A stretch of DNA of 64,000 bases from Kineothrix alysoides. GTDB taxonomy: Bacteria; Bacillota; Clostridia; Lachnospirales; Lachnospiraceae. The DNA is taken from NCBI RefSeq assembly GCF_000732725.1, contig NZ_JPNB01000003.1, forward strand, positions 310,001 to 374,000, read 5' to 3'. Positions 37,215 to 45,898 of this stretch are shown piece after piece. The notes under the pieces were generated by a model. The model saw only the letters and a list, made by a program, of their open reading frames with translations. It had not been told where the DNA came from and ran no database searches. The number at the start of each line of letters is the position of its first letter. The stretch's first letter is position 1. Position numbers and translations under genes: made by a program.

Positions 37215-37240
37215 ATAATATCTTGATATCAAGATATTAT
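37215..37240. promoter_or_regulatory. 26-bp perfect palindrome, MarR operator
   Basis: Centred on TCTTGATATCAAGA, 18-43 bp upstream of the MarR start. Perfect symmetry over 13 bp per arm and the position across the promoter make it the likely binding site of the MarR protein. Confidence 0.75.
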
Positions 37241-37477
37241 CATTTTTAAATTTTATTGTCAATACATAATTTCAATTAAAATATACTTAAATTGTAGGAT
37301 TACAAGACATGTGTTACAACTGAATAATTAAAAAGACGGAAATACTATTTCTGTGTTATATTTAAACGCCAAACCAAAACGCAACAAGAAACGAGGAATT
37401 TCCGCATGGCCAGTATAACACGAGCTATAAGATATCATCTATCCCTCCTCAAATAAGCGCAAAAACATGGGGTCACA

Positions 37478-37849
37478 AAAGCCGAGATAATTGTTTATGA
37501 GCGTGAAGGCTGTGATAGTTGTTCACACAAAGAGAAATACACCAAAGCGAGGGAAAACAAAAGATGGTATGTATCCAAGGAATTCACAAAAAAGCGTCAG
37601 CAATTCTACGAGAACATCATGAATGGAACGTAGATCCTGTATCGAAAGAGCCGTTCAATCCAGGTGGAAGGAGTATTCGGAGTATTGAAAAATGACTATG
37701 AGTTTCAAAGATTTTTATTGCGTGAGAAAACCAAAGTAAAATTAGAGACTCTTTTGCTTAGTTTTGGATATAACATCAACAAATTACATGAAAAAATTCA
37801 AAAAGAGCGGACAGGTACACACTTTTTATTCCTGACTCGTTTTTATTGA
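37478..37849 (+). pseudogene. IS1182-family transposase C-terminal remnant
   Basis: Reads VYEREGCDSCSHKEKYTKAR, then a TAG at 37631, then RSIQVEGVFGVLKNDYEFQR and FLLREKTKVKLETLLLSFGYNINKL in two parts. This is the DDE-domain end of IS1182 transposases. The N-terminal two thirds are absent. Bases 37241-37477 hold AT-rich DNA and perhaps more eroded IS sequence. Confidence 0.75.
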
Positions 37850-37907
37850 AAAAGACAGAGCTGCTGCTCTATGATTAAAAATCAATCATTTTGCATCAGC
37901 CCTCCTT

Positions 37908-38489
37908 TTATTTTGCAAGTTGTAATAAAATATCTACACAAGTATCAATTCCAAGGCTTGATGTATTCAGACAGATATCATAATAGTCAGCTACTCCAAA
38001 CTCTGTATTCGTATAATAAGAACAGTATTTTTTCCTTGTCCTGTCTATAGCGCGAATTTCTTCACTCATTTTTGCTCGTGTGGCATCCGGCATTTTTTCC
38101 TTCATTCGCTCCATCCGCCAGTAAGGGTCTGCATACACAAATACATGGAGACTATGATCAAACTCTTTCAGGATTGTATTGGCATTGCGTCCTACAATTA
38201 CACAATTTCCCTTTTCTCCAATTTTTCTGATCACCTGTTGCTGTGCATCAAAAAGCTTTTCGCTCAGCGGCTTGTTGTAAAAATCGAAAAGACTCTGTGC
38301 AAATCCAAAATTCATTGGAACCTTTTCATCCCACTTAAGCAAACTTTCTACATCGACATTAGATTCTTTTGCTGTTTTTAAAATGATTTCTTTATCATAA
38401 TAATCATAATTCAGAGCCTGTGCTATCTTACGGCCGGTCTCTCCGCCTCCTGCACCGAACTCTCTGCTGATTGTAATTATCTTCTTCAT
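37908..38489 (-). CDS. Cytidylate-kinase-like protein
   Basis: 193 aa. The N-terminal P-loop region ITISREFGAGGGETGRKIAQ is typical of the cytidylate kinase-like family common in Clostridia; VIVGRNANTIL and the lid Arg residues follow. The substrate is unproven and it is not the housekeeping Cmk. GGAGG precedes the ATG. It starts 19 bp after the amino-acid ABC ATPase gene and is probably the last gene of that operon, an unusual pairing. Confidence 0.8.
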   Translation of the reverse strand: MKKIITISREFGAGGGETGRKIAQALNYDYYDKEIILKTAKESNVDVESLLKWDEKVPMNFGFAQSLFDFYNKPLSEKLFDAQQQVIRKIGEKGNCVIVGRNANTILKEFDHSLHVFVYADPYWRMERMKEKMPDATRAKMSEEIRAIDRTRKKYCSYYTNTEFGVADYYDICLNTSSLGIDTCVDILLQLAK

Positions 38490-38508
38490 ATTTCTTCCTC
38501 CGGATGAA

Positions 38509-39249
38509 TTATAGAACTTTATTTAAGAAATCAATCGTTCTGGCTTCTTTGGGATTGTTAAAAATCTCTTCTGGTCGCCCCTGCTCTACAATATATCCTG
38601 CATCCATAAAAACAACTCTGTCCGCAACTTCTCTTGCAAAGCCTATTTCATGTGTCACAACAACCATCGTCATTCCATCCGCAACAAGCTCCTGCATAAC
38701 ATTTAAAACTTCTCCTACCATTTCTGGATCCAGAGCTGATGTAGGTTCATCAAAAAGCATGATGGCAGGATTCATCGCCAGTGCCCGAGCGATCGCAACA
38801 CGCTGTTTCTGACCACCTGACAGCTGGGAAGGGTATGCATCAGATTTTGCATCAAGTCCTACTCTTCTTAAAAGCTGCAGTCCTTTTTCCTTTGCTTCTT
38901 CTTTTCTCATCCTTTTTAATTCAACAGGTGCCAGCATAATATTTTCCAGTACTGTTTTATGAGGGAACAGATTAAAATGCTGAAATACCATTCCAATTTC
39001 TTCTCTTACTTTATTAATGTCAGTATGTTTATCTGTTACATTATTCCCATCTACCAGAATCGTACCTGCCGTTGCTAACTCAAGCTGGTTCAGACATCGT
39101 AGGAATGTTGATTTTCCGCTTCCCGAAGGTCCGAGCAAAACAACAACCTCTCCTACTTCTATATCAATGCTGATATCTTTTAAGACTTCAAGCTTTCCAA
39201 AATCTTTTCTCAGATTTTGAACCTGGATAATATTTCTGTTATCTGCCAC
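38509..39249 (-). CDS. Polar amino-acid ABC transporter, ATP-binding protein
   Basis: 246 aa, GlnQ-type. Walker [11 protein letters not shown]-loop, signature LSGGQKQR and Walker [20 protein letters not shown] are intact. It starts at GTG with GGAGGG six bases upstream and overlaps the permease end by 11 bp. It energises uptake of an amino acid bound by the lipoprotein at 40009. The substrate cannot be told from the sequence. Confidence 0.93.
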   Translation of the reverse strand: MADNRNIIQVQNLRKDFGKLEVLKDISIDIEVGEVVVLLGPSGSGKSTFLRCLNQLELATAGTILVDGNNVTDKHTDINKVREEIGMVFQHFNLFPHKTVLENIMLAPVELKRMRKEEAKEKGLQLLRRVGLDAKSDAYPSQLSGGQKQRVAIARALAMNPAIMLFDEPTSALDPEMVGEVLNVMQELVADGMTMVVVTHEIGFAREVADRVVFMDAGYIVEQGRPEEIFNNPKEARTIDFLNKVL

Positions 39250-39907
39250 GATTCACCCTCCTTTCGACTCTCTTTGCGACCTTGCTGAGCGTGATGATTA
39301 CGATCATATACATAATGCCGACAACTGCCCATGTCTCAAGACTCTTGAAAGTATTTCCGCTGATTGTTTTTCCCATATTGGTAAGTTCAGGAAATCCAAT
39401 AACAGAAAGAATAGAGGTATCTTTTAACGTTATAATGAATTGATTGATGATGGAAGGAATCATGGTCCTGATTGCCTGCGGCAAAACTACAAGGCGCATA
39501 CTTTTTCCGTAAGTAAGCCCAAGACTTCTGCTGGCTTCCATCTGACCTCTGTCTACACTTTCAATTCCTGCACGAATAATTTCAGCCATATAAGCACCAC
39601 AGTTCATCGCAAGTGCAATCGTACCTGCCTGAAGTGCAGTCAGTCTGAAGTCCTGAATGCCTATCATTTTGATTCCTGCCGGAACACCAAAATAAATAAA
39701 ATAAGCCAGTACAATCAGCGGCACACCGCGGACTGCATCTACATAGACCGTTCCTGTCAGGTTTAAAGTTCTGTTCTTTCCCACGTTCATCAGTGCAAAG
39801 ATCATACCGATAATCATGGCAAATACTAATGACAGCAAGGTGAGCAGTAAGGTTTTTCCCAGCGCTCCCAGCAGCATAGTGCTATACGATTGGATAATCG
39901 AGATCAT
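39239..39907 (-). CDS. Polar amino-acid ABC transporter, permease
   Basis: 222 aa, HisM/GlnP family, with a set of hydrophobic helices and the coupling motif [20 protein letters not shown]. The ATG at 39905-39907 follows AAGGAG; a TTG seven codons earlier is the alternative. Middle gene of the SBP-permease-ATPase operon. Confidence 0.92.
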   Translation of the reverse strand: MISIIQSYSTMLLGALGKTLLLTLLSLVFAMIIGMIFALMNVGKNRTLNLTGTVYVDAVRGVPLIVLAYFIYFGVPAGIKMIGIQDFRLTALQAGTIALAMNCGAYMAEIIRAGIESVDRGQMEASRSLGLTYGKSMRLVVLPQAIRTMIPSIINQFIITLKDTSILSVIGFPELTNMGKTISGNTFKSLETWAVVGIMYMIVIITLSKVAKRVERRVNRGR

Positions 39908-40008
39908 TGATTTCTTCTCCTTCGCCAATTTTTAACTGTTTTGATTTTCAAAAAAGCGTGGGCAACCTGCAACAGGTCTCCCACGCCAGCATTAACAATA
40001 ATATAATA

Positions 40009-40851
40009 TTATTTCAGATATTTATCAAGGATTTCATCATAAGTTCCATTTGCCTTGATATTAGCAAGTCCTGCGTTAAACATATCAAGTAATTCCTGAT
40101 CTGCTGGATCCATGATTGCAAATCCGTAAGGAGCTCCTGCACTTTCCATTCCTTCCGGAATCGCAAGTGCAAGTCCGCCTTCTTTGATAGACGCTGCCAT
40201 GATTGGTGTATCTTCAACACATGCTGCGCTGTTTCCAAGGATTACATCCTGATACATTGTTGGTGAATCTTCGAATACAGTTACTGTAAAGCCATACTGG
40301 TCTTTTAAGCTGTTTGCAAAATCTGCTCCCGCCGTACCATTCTTAACTGCTACATTTTTTCCTTTTAAATCTTCAAAGCTGGCAATATCGCTTCCTTCAG
40401 CAACTACAAATGCCTGAGTTGCATCATAATAGCCTTCTGAGAAGATCCATCCTGAATCAATACGTTCCTGTTTGACAGTTGCTCCTGCAATAAGACCATC
40501 TGCCTGTCCTGCCTGAACTGCTGCTACTGCCGCATCCCATCCAAGGCTCTGTAATTCATATTTAAATCCCTGATCTGCAGCGATCGCTGCAAGGATATCA
40601 ACGTCGATTCCAACGAATTCATTGTTTTCATTCGTATATTCAAAAGGTTTGAATACGGTATCTGTTGCAACGATCCATGTCTTGTCAGCCGAAGCTGCTG
40701 CATCCCCTGAAGGTGCTGCCTCTTCTGTTGTTGCTTCCTCTGTTACGGCTTCTGCCGGTGCTGTTTCTTCATTTGTTACAGAAGACCCACATCCCATAAG
40801 CATTCCAGTCGTCAGGACCCCACATGCTACTAATGCCCATACTTTTTTCAT
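40009..40851 (-). CDS. Amino-acid ABC transporter substrate-binding lipoprotein
   Basis: 280 aa. Signal peptide and lipobox (LTTGMLMGC), an acidic Thr/Glu/Ala linker, then an SBP_bac_3 domain (FKPFEYTNENNEFVGIDVDI, the typical start). GGAGG precedes the ATG at 40849-40851; the longer frame to 41028 has no support. A consensus sigma-A promoter lies 110-137 bp upstream. First gene of the operon running to 37908. Confidence 0.92.
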   Translation of the reverse strand: MKKVWALVACGVLTTGMLMGCGSSVTNEETAPAEAVTEEATTEEAAPSGDAAASADKTWIVATDTVFKPFEYTNENNEFVGIDVDILAAIAADQGFKYELQSLGWDAAVAAVQAGQADGLIAGATVKQERIDSGWIFSEGYYDATQAFVVAEGSDIASFEDLKGKNVAVKNGTAGADFANSLKDQYGFTVTVFEDSPTMYQDVILGNSAACVEDTPIMAASIKEGGLALAIPEGMESAGAPYGFAIMDPADQELLDMFNAGLANIKANGTYDEILDKYLK

Positions 40852-40959
40852 TTCAATCTCCTCCATAATAATATTTAGATACAAAAATAGAGCGCAAGGC
40901 ATGATTGATTGTAAGAATACAATCGACACCATTGTCTTTTGCTCGAATCTATGCATAAT

Positions 40960-40988
40960 ATTATAATTCACTTGATATTTTTTGTCAA
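40960..40988 (-). promoter_or_regulatory. Consensus promoter of the amino-acid ABC operon
   Basis: On the minus strand: TTGACA (40983-40988), 17-bp spacer, TATAAT (40960-40965), both perfect. An inverted repeat CTTGA / TCAAG spans the -35 box (40971-40989) and may be an operator. Confidence 0.8.
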
Positions 40989-41015
40989 GTATAGATTCCC
41001 TATTTTTGCGCCTGT

Positions 41016-41291
41016 TTGGAAAAACCAACCCTTTTTCAAGTCCATCTGGAACGCAATGGCATCCGGCATAAGCTGATCCGTCTTTTTACGCCAAGGCACA
41101 ATGGAAAGGTAGAAAGGCGCCACCGCGAAGCCAATGAGCGGTTCTATGCTACCCACAGCTTTTATTCCTTTGAGGATTTTTCAAATCAGCTAAAGGTATA
41201 TAATCGCAGGGACTGCAACAACTTTCCCATGCGTCCATTAGGCTGGAATACCCCACGGCAGGTACTAGTGGATTATTTTCGCAGAGTGTAA
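41016..41291 (+). pseudogene. IS481/IS3-type integrase-core fragment
   Basis: 91 codons ending the rve integrase core: HLERNGIRHKLIRLFTPRHN, GKVERRHREANERFYATHSF, then FPMRPLGWNTPRQVL. The catalytic Glu region is present, but the N-terminal HTH and first Asp residues are absent, so it is only the 3' end of a transposase. No start site is seen. Confidence 0.75.
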
Positions 41292-41329
41292 ATATATGTT
41301 TGACAAACCTACAAAATAATTATGAGACG

Positions 41330-41786
41330 AAGCGTTTTCATAAAGCAATAAGTTATTTTTTAATTATAACCCTCTTTGCTATATCTTCTTTTTCTTTTGG
41401 TGCCGGTTCTTCTTCAAATCCTCCAAACGGCATTTGTGCCATTAAAGTCCATTTGGGGGAAAGATCGAACAGCTTGGCAACAGCTTCATTAATAACCGGA
41501 TTATAATGCTGCAAGGAAGCTCCAATTCCTGCTTCTCTTAAAGCAACCCAAAGATTGAACTGCAGCATTCCATTTGCCTGATTTGCCCAGACAGGGAATT
41601 TATCCGCGTAGAATTCAAATTGCTCCTGCAATGATTCCACTACATTTTCATCAATAAAATATAAAATAGTACCGTACCCGTTTCTAAAGCCGTCAATTTT
41701 TTCTCTCGCGACCTGACCGTCGAACACCGCATATGTAGTGTCCCATAAAAAGTCTTGTTTTTCACCCAACACAACTACCACTCTGG
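41330..41786 (-). repeat. Segment duplicated from the nitroreductase locus at 35.4 kb
   Basis: High nucleotide similarity to about 35405-35860, beginning with AAGCGTTTTCATAAAG and ending near CTCTGG. The right boundary falls inside the nitroreductase gene, the left within the CPBP start, so the duplication ignores gene limits. Confidence 0.75.
41353..41781 (-). pseudogene. Nitroreductase fragment (C-terminal 142 codons)
   Basis: Nearly the same protein as residues 49-190 of the nitroreductase at 35431 (VVVLGEKQDFLWDTTYAVFD and onward, ending AKRVIIKK). The N-terminal FMN-binding part is missing and there is no ribosome binding site. Confidence 0.8.
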
Positions 41787-41803
41787 AGGGAACTAGATTT
41801 GAA

Positions 41804-42335
41804 TCTATATGTGTCTGATATTGGAGTTAATCTTACAGTAACAGATATTATTGAGGATATCTAAAGGTAATGGATGGCCAGTTCGTAGGAATTATCGGCC
41901 CTAACGGATGCGGAAAAAGTACATTGCTCAAAACGATATATATAGTGATAAATCCAAAATGCGGTAAAATTCTTTTGGATGAAATGGATTTGCTGGGCAA
42001 TAATCTGCTGTAGCGGGACAATTCAATGAGCTTAGTTTTAACTTTACTGTATGGGACATGGTTGCAATGGGGTACTCCCCTTATAAGAAACTGCTTGAAA
42101 CAGATAACGATATGGATATGGAAATTATCAGGGCGGCTCTGGCCGCATTGCACGACTTGGAATTGGCAGCTGCATATGTTATTACCTGCATGTCATGAAA
42201 GCAGGGCGCGTTGTTGCACATTAAAAGCCGGAGGATATATTGGTGAAGGATACCATACAAAAGATTTACGATGCGAAATGTGAAATATATAGGAATCCTA
42301 TCAGCGGATGCCTTGCAGTTACATATTTACAATAA
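41804..42335 (+). pseudogene. FecE-type iron-siderophore ABC ATPase, decayed
   Basis: Fragments in shifting frames match a FecE/BtuD-like ATPase: an N-terminal piece (YVSDIGVNLTVTDIIEDI), VMDGQFVGIIGPNGCGKSTL with an intact Walker A, then VAGQFNELSF and MVAMGYSPYKKLLETDNDMD in pieces, and a C-terminal end (PEDILVKDTIQKIYDA) stopping at 42333. The signature motif and Walker B are deleted. Several frameshifts and stops; non-functional. Confidence 0.75.
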
Positions 42336-42375
42336 TGAGCGCCTGCCACATTTCAGAAGTGGCACTCTCTCAGTC

Positions 42376-42429
42376 AGAGCGTTACACAAGAAGCCTTAGT
42401 GGATTCATACATGGCTTATGTAACGCTCT
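42376..42429 (+). terminator. Strong terminator after the FecE remnant
   Basis: 15-bp stem (42376-42390 / 42415-42429; AGAGCGTTACACAAG) with one mismatch, followed by TTTTTTA. It outlived the gene it served. Confidence 0.8.
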
Positions 42430-42501
42430 TTTTTATATTTATCAATTTTTCTCTGAGAAAACCTTTTGACGATGAGTCTCTTGACGGATTGCCGAACCGC
42501 C

Positions 42502-45165
42502 TTATCTGGCGGAAAACTCAATCTCTATATATTCTTTATAATTCATACGGTTATCATAAAGCTTTCTTACCTCCGCAGCTATGGTAGGCATTGAGCTAAG
42601 ACCAATTGCAGCAAGCCAGTGAGAAGGCTCAATTACCGTCAGTCCAAAGTGTACTCCAATGGCAGGCACTGTGCATAGAACGACCATCGCCAGAAGCATA
42701 CTCACCGCACTGACCACCAGCAGCGGATTATCAAACAAGGAACGTTTGAACATAGATTCCCTGCTTCGCACGGTGAATATATGAAGGATCGATGTCCATC
42801 CCAATACAAGAAACGCCATGGTCTGCCCTAACTCTGGGGATGGATTTCCTATACCGACCGGAATATATGCTCCTACATAAAAGGCTGCCAATACAACCAA
42901 CGAGCAGATGATTGTCTGCTGGATAATTACATTGAGCAATCCGCCGCCAAACAAGCTTTCCGAACGTTTGACCGGTTTGCTTTCCATAATCTTGGCTGCA
43001 GAATCTTCTTTCGCCAGCTGCAGGCCGGGAATGCCGTCTCCTAAAACATTAATCAGCAGAAGCATTACAGGAGTGACCAAAACGCCCCAGCCTACGATTT
43101 GCGCAAACAACATGACTACAATTTCAGAAAGATTGCATACTAACAGAAAATAAATGACCTTTCTTACATTTGAATAAACTTTCCGGCCTTCATGCACAGC
43201 TTCCACAATGGTTGCGAAATTGTCATCGGTTAATATCATATCGGAAGCGCTCTTTGCCACTTCCGTTCCCGCCTGCCCCATGGCGACACCGACATCGGCT
43301 GCTTTCAGGGCCGGAGCATCGTTGACCCCGTCACCAGTCATTGCAACTACTTCACCTTTTTTCTGCCATGCTTCCACAATACGTATTTTGTCAGAAGGAG
43401 GCACCCTTGCATATACAGAGTAATCCTCAATTGAAGCTAACAGTTCTTCATCCGTCATTTCCTCTAGCTCCACCCCGGTAACAACCTTTTGGCCGTCAGA
43501 CAAAATGTCCAGTTCTCTTGCAATGGCTCCGGCTGTAGCGGCATGATCACCGGTTATCATTATAGTGCGGATACCCGCTTTTTTAGCCCTTTGTATTGCT
43601 ACTGCGGCCTCCGGTCTGGGCGGATCGATAAGACCCACGATTCCGATGAATGTAAGCTCTCTTTCCACCGACTCAAGCTCTTCTGCGCCGGGCAGCACGT
43701 CAATATGCTTTATACCCAGTGCAATAACTCTTAAGGCATCTTCAGCAAATGCATCATGCAATTTACGGATGTTCTCTATTTCTTCCTCATCCTCTTGACA
43801 GAAAGGAATTCGATCTATGGCGCCTTTCGTAAGGACAATATATCCTCCCTTCGGATCTCTGATGATAACGGTCATCATTTTTCTTTCGGAGGAAAAGGGA
43901 ATTTCAGCAACTCTTGGATATTCCCCTTCCACCACATCCTTATCCAGACCTTTTTCACTAAAGAGCCGCATGATGGCCGTCTCTGTTGCATCTCCTATAT
44001 ACTGTATATTTCTTTCTTCATCCTCTTGACCCACCGCATTGCTGGCGCAGGCAAGCATTTTAAGGAATGTTGTCTGGGCCTCAGAAAATTCGTCGGTATC
44101 TTTTACCGGTTTTCCTCCGCTTAAACACAGCCGTTTGATAGACATCCGATTCTGTGTAAGTGTTCCTGTTTTGTCTGAGCAGATTACAGAGGTATTGCCC
44201 AGAGTCTCCACCGCGGGAAGTTTCCTGATCAGCGCATTTTTGTTTACCATATTCTTAACACCATGGGACAAACTTAAGGTTACAATCAAAGACAAGGTTT
44301 CCGGAACTGCCGCCACTGCCAAAGTAACCGCCAGCATAATCATGCTCCAAAAATCCGATCCCTGCCTCATGCCGATAAGAAATAGGATAGCGGCAGATAT
44401 GACAGCAACCGTGCTGATATTCTTTCCGACTCGATCTAACCTTTGCTGCAGCGAAGTCTTTCCTTTTATGGTACTCTCTAAAAATCCGGCTATTTTTCCC
44501 ATCTCCGTATTCATCCCGGTTTCCGTAACAACGGCAACCGCATTTCCCGCTGTAACAAGGCATCCGGAGAATATCATATTGCTCTGCTCTGCAACGGGAA
44601 TCTTACCCGGGGCCAATACCAACGCATTCTTCTCCAATGGTTCGCTCTCTCCTGTCAGAGAAGATTCATCAACCATAAGGTTGTTGCTTTCCAAGATTCT
44701 TGCATCTGCCGGAATCAAAGAGCCTGCTTTTACTAGGATCATATCGCCCGGCACAAGCTCTTTCGTATCGATTTCTTGCCTTATTCCGTCTCTAATTACA
44801 AGACAGGATGGGCTGTTAAGATTAGCCAGAGATTCCAATGCTTTCTCTGCCTTCCCTTCCTGGGTAATAGCCAAGGTTAAATTCATAACAATAATTATGG
44901 ATATTACCAGCGGTTCTATAAAACCTTCTCCATGCTTCAGTGCCAGCGAGAAGGAAAGGACCGCTGCTATGATAAGAACTATTGTTGAGACATCTTTTAG
45001 ATGATGAAGGATAGTCCTGATAAGACTTGGTTTTTTAGCTCTTGAAAATTCATTTTTACCAAACTGTCTCTGTTTTTGTTTTATCTGTTCTGATGAAAGC
45101 CCCATTACCATGTTGCCTTCTAATTGTTCTAGCACCTCTTTTTTACTCTTTTCGTACCATCTCAT
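42502..45165 (-). CDS. P-type cation-transporting ATPase, calcium-pump type (P2)
   Basis: 887 aa. Contains the actuator motif LTGES (~170-174), phosphorylation motif CSDKTGTLT (Asp331), nucleotide-binding region and hinge MTGDGVNDAPALKAADVGVA, with ten expected membrane helices. The TM4 cation motif reads PETLS (288-292) instead of the usual PEGLP; TM6 has N-x3-D (INVLGDGIP), so Ca2+ or Mn2+ transport is likely but not certain. AAAGGATG precedes the ATG. A MarR gene lies upstream on the same strand, and the same operator-like sequence stands before both genes. Confidence 0.9.
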   Translation of the reverse strand: MRWYEKSKKEVLEQLEGNMVMGLSSEQIKQKQRQFGKNEFSRAKKPSLIRTILHHLKDVSTIVLIIAAVLSFSLALKHGEGFIEPLVISIIIVMNLTLAITQEGKAEKALESLANLNSPSCLVIRDGIRQEIDTKELVPGDMILVKAGSLIPADARILESNNLMVDESSLTGESEPLEKNALVLAPGKIPVAEQSNMIFSGCLVTAGNAVAVVTETGMNTEMGKIAGFLESTIKGKTSLQQRLDRVGKNISTVAVISAAILFLIGMRQGSDFWSMIMLAVTLAVAAVPETLSLIVTLSLSHGVKNMVNKNALIRKLPAVETLGNTSVICSDKTGTLTQNRMSIKRLCLSGGKPVKDTDEFSEAQTTFLKMLACASNAVGQEDEERNIQYIGDATETAIMRLFSEKGLDKDVVEGEYPRVAEIPFSSERKMMTVIIRDPKGGYIVLTKGAIDRIPFCQEDEEEIENIRKLHDAFAEDALRVIALGIKHIDVLPGAEELESVERELTFIGIVGLIDPPRPEAAVAIQRAKKAGIRTIMITGDHAATAGAIARELDILSDGQKVVTGVELEEMTDEELLASIEDYSVYARVPPSDKIRIVEAWQKKGEVVAMTGDGVNDAPALKAADVGVAMGQAGTEVAKSASDMILTDDNFATIVEAVHEGRKVYSNVRKVIYFLLVCNLSEIVVMLFAQIVGWGVLVTPVMLLLINVLGDGIPGLQLAKEDSAAKIMESKPVKRSESLFGGGLLNVIIQQTIICSLVVLAAFYVGAYIPVGIGNPSPELGQTMAFLVLGWTSILHIFTVRSRESMFKRSLFDNPLLVVSAVSMLLAMVVLCTVPAIGVHFGLTVIEPSHWLAAIGLSSMPTIAAEVRKLYDNRMNYKEYIEIEFSAR

Positions 45166-45231
45166 AAAATCATCCTTTCTTTTATTTGCACCTGTTTGCT
45201 CACTGCTGTAAACAATACTTCAATAAAATAA

Positions 45232-45250
45232 TAGGTAGAATCTCTATCTA
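45232..45250. promoter_or_regulatory. MarR operator before the P-type ATPase
   Basis: TAGGTAGA-ATC-TCTATCTA, a near-perfect palindrome, within a longer inverted repeat (AAAATAATAG...CTATTATTTT). Its left half TAGGTAGAATC occurs again at 45776 before the MarR gene. The larger repeat could also act as a terminator for marR. Confidence 0.6.
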
Positions 45251-45314
45251 TTATTTTGTTGGAAAGCAGGCTCATCGCCTGCTGAATTTTCCTCAAAAAC
45301 ATGTTTCCTGACGT

Positions 45315-45758
45315 TCATGACTTTAAAAGATTATCATAAACTTTAAATAACAGTGTTCTTAAAGTGAGAATTTCTTCCTTTGTCATGCCCTGTAAAAGCT
45401 TTTCTTCCATACTGTTAAAAACTTCCCGGATATCGGATACCAGTTGTTCTCCCTTGGGAGTAATTATCAGCTCCATGGCACGCCGATCTTCTTTACTGAT
45501 GGTCCTGATAACGTATCCCTTTTCTTCCAAACAATTCAAAAGACTGGTGACCGTAGGCCCGCGCAGATCCATAGACTCTTCCAGATAATGCCTGCTTATG
45601 ACATGATGGGCTTTTATATTGTCATAAATTAATCCTAAAAGTCTCCCCTGCTGGTGAGTAATTCCCAACTGTTTCAACCTCTGATCGCTCATGTAATAGA
45701 GAATATGAGAGATACTTCCAAAACAAGACCCGAATACTCTTTCTTCACTTTTATTCAT
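45315..45758 (-). CDS. MarR-family transcriptional regulator
   Basis: 147 aa. Winged helix with ITHQQGRLLGLIYDN, recognition helix DLRGPTVTSLLNCLEEKGYV and wing KEDRRAMELIITPKG. The ATG at 45756-45758 follows GAGGG; a longer frame exists to 45788. It stands upstream of the P-type ATPase on the same strand and probably controls it and itself through the shared TAGGTAGAATC sites. Confidence 0.9.
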   Translation of the reverse strand: MNKSEERVFGSCFGSISHILYYMSDQRLKQLGITHQQGRLLGLIYDNIKAHHVISRHYLEESMDLRGPTVTSLLNCLEEKGYVIRTISKEDRRAMELIITPKGEQLVSDIREVFNSMEEKLLQGMTKEEILTLRTLLFKVYDNLLKS

Positions 45759-45775
45759 CACTGTACCCTCAAAAT

Positions 45776-45804
45776 TAGGTAGAATCACTACATAGTTTCT
45801 ATGT
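45776..45804. promoter_or_regulatory. MarR operator before its own gene
   Basis: TAGGTAGAATC (45776-45786) is followed at once by the palindrome ACATAG-TTT-CTATGT (45790-45804), 18-46 bp upstream of the start codon. Confidence 0.6.
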
Positions 45805-45898
45805 TAATTTTAACAATACCTTTTTTTATTTGTCAAGTTAAATTTTATTTTTTTACCATCCTTTTCATCTGCTGCCCTTGGAATTAAGCGACAGGATA

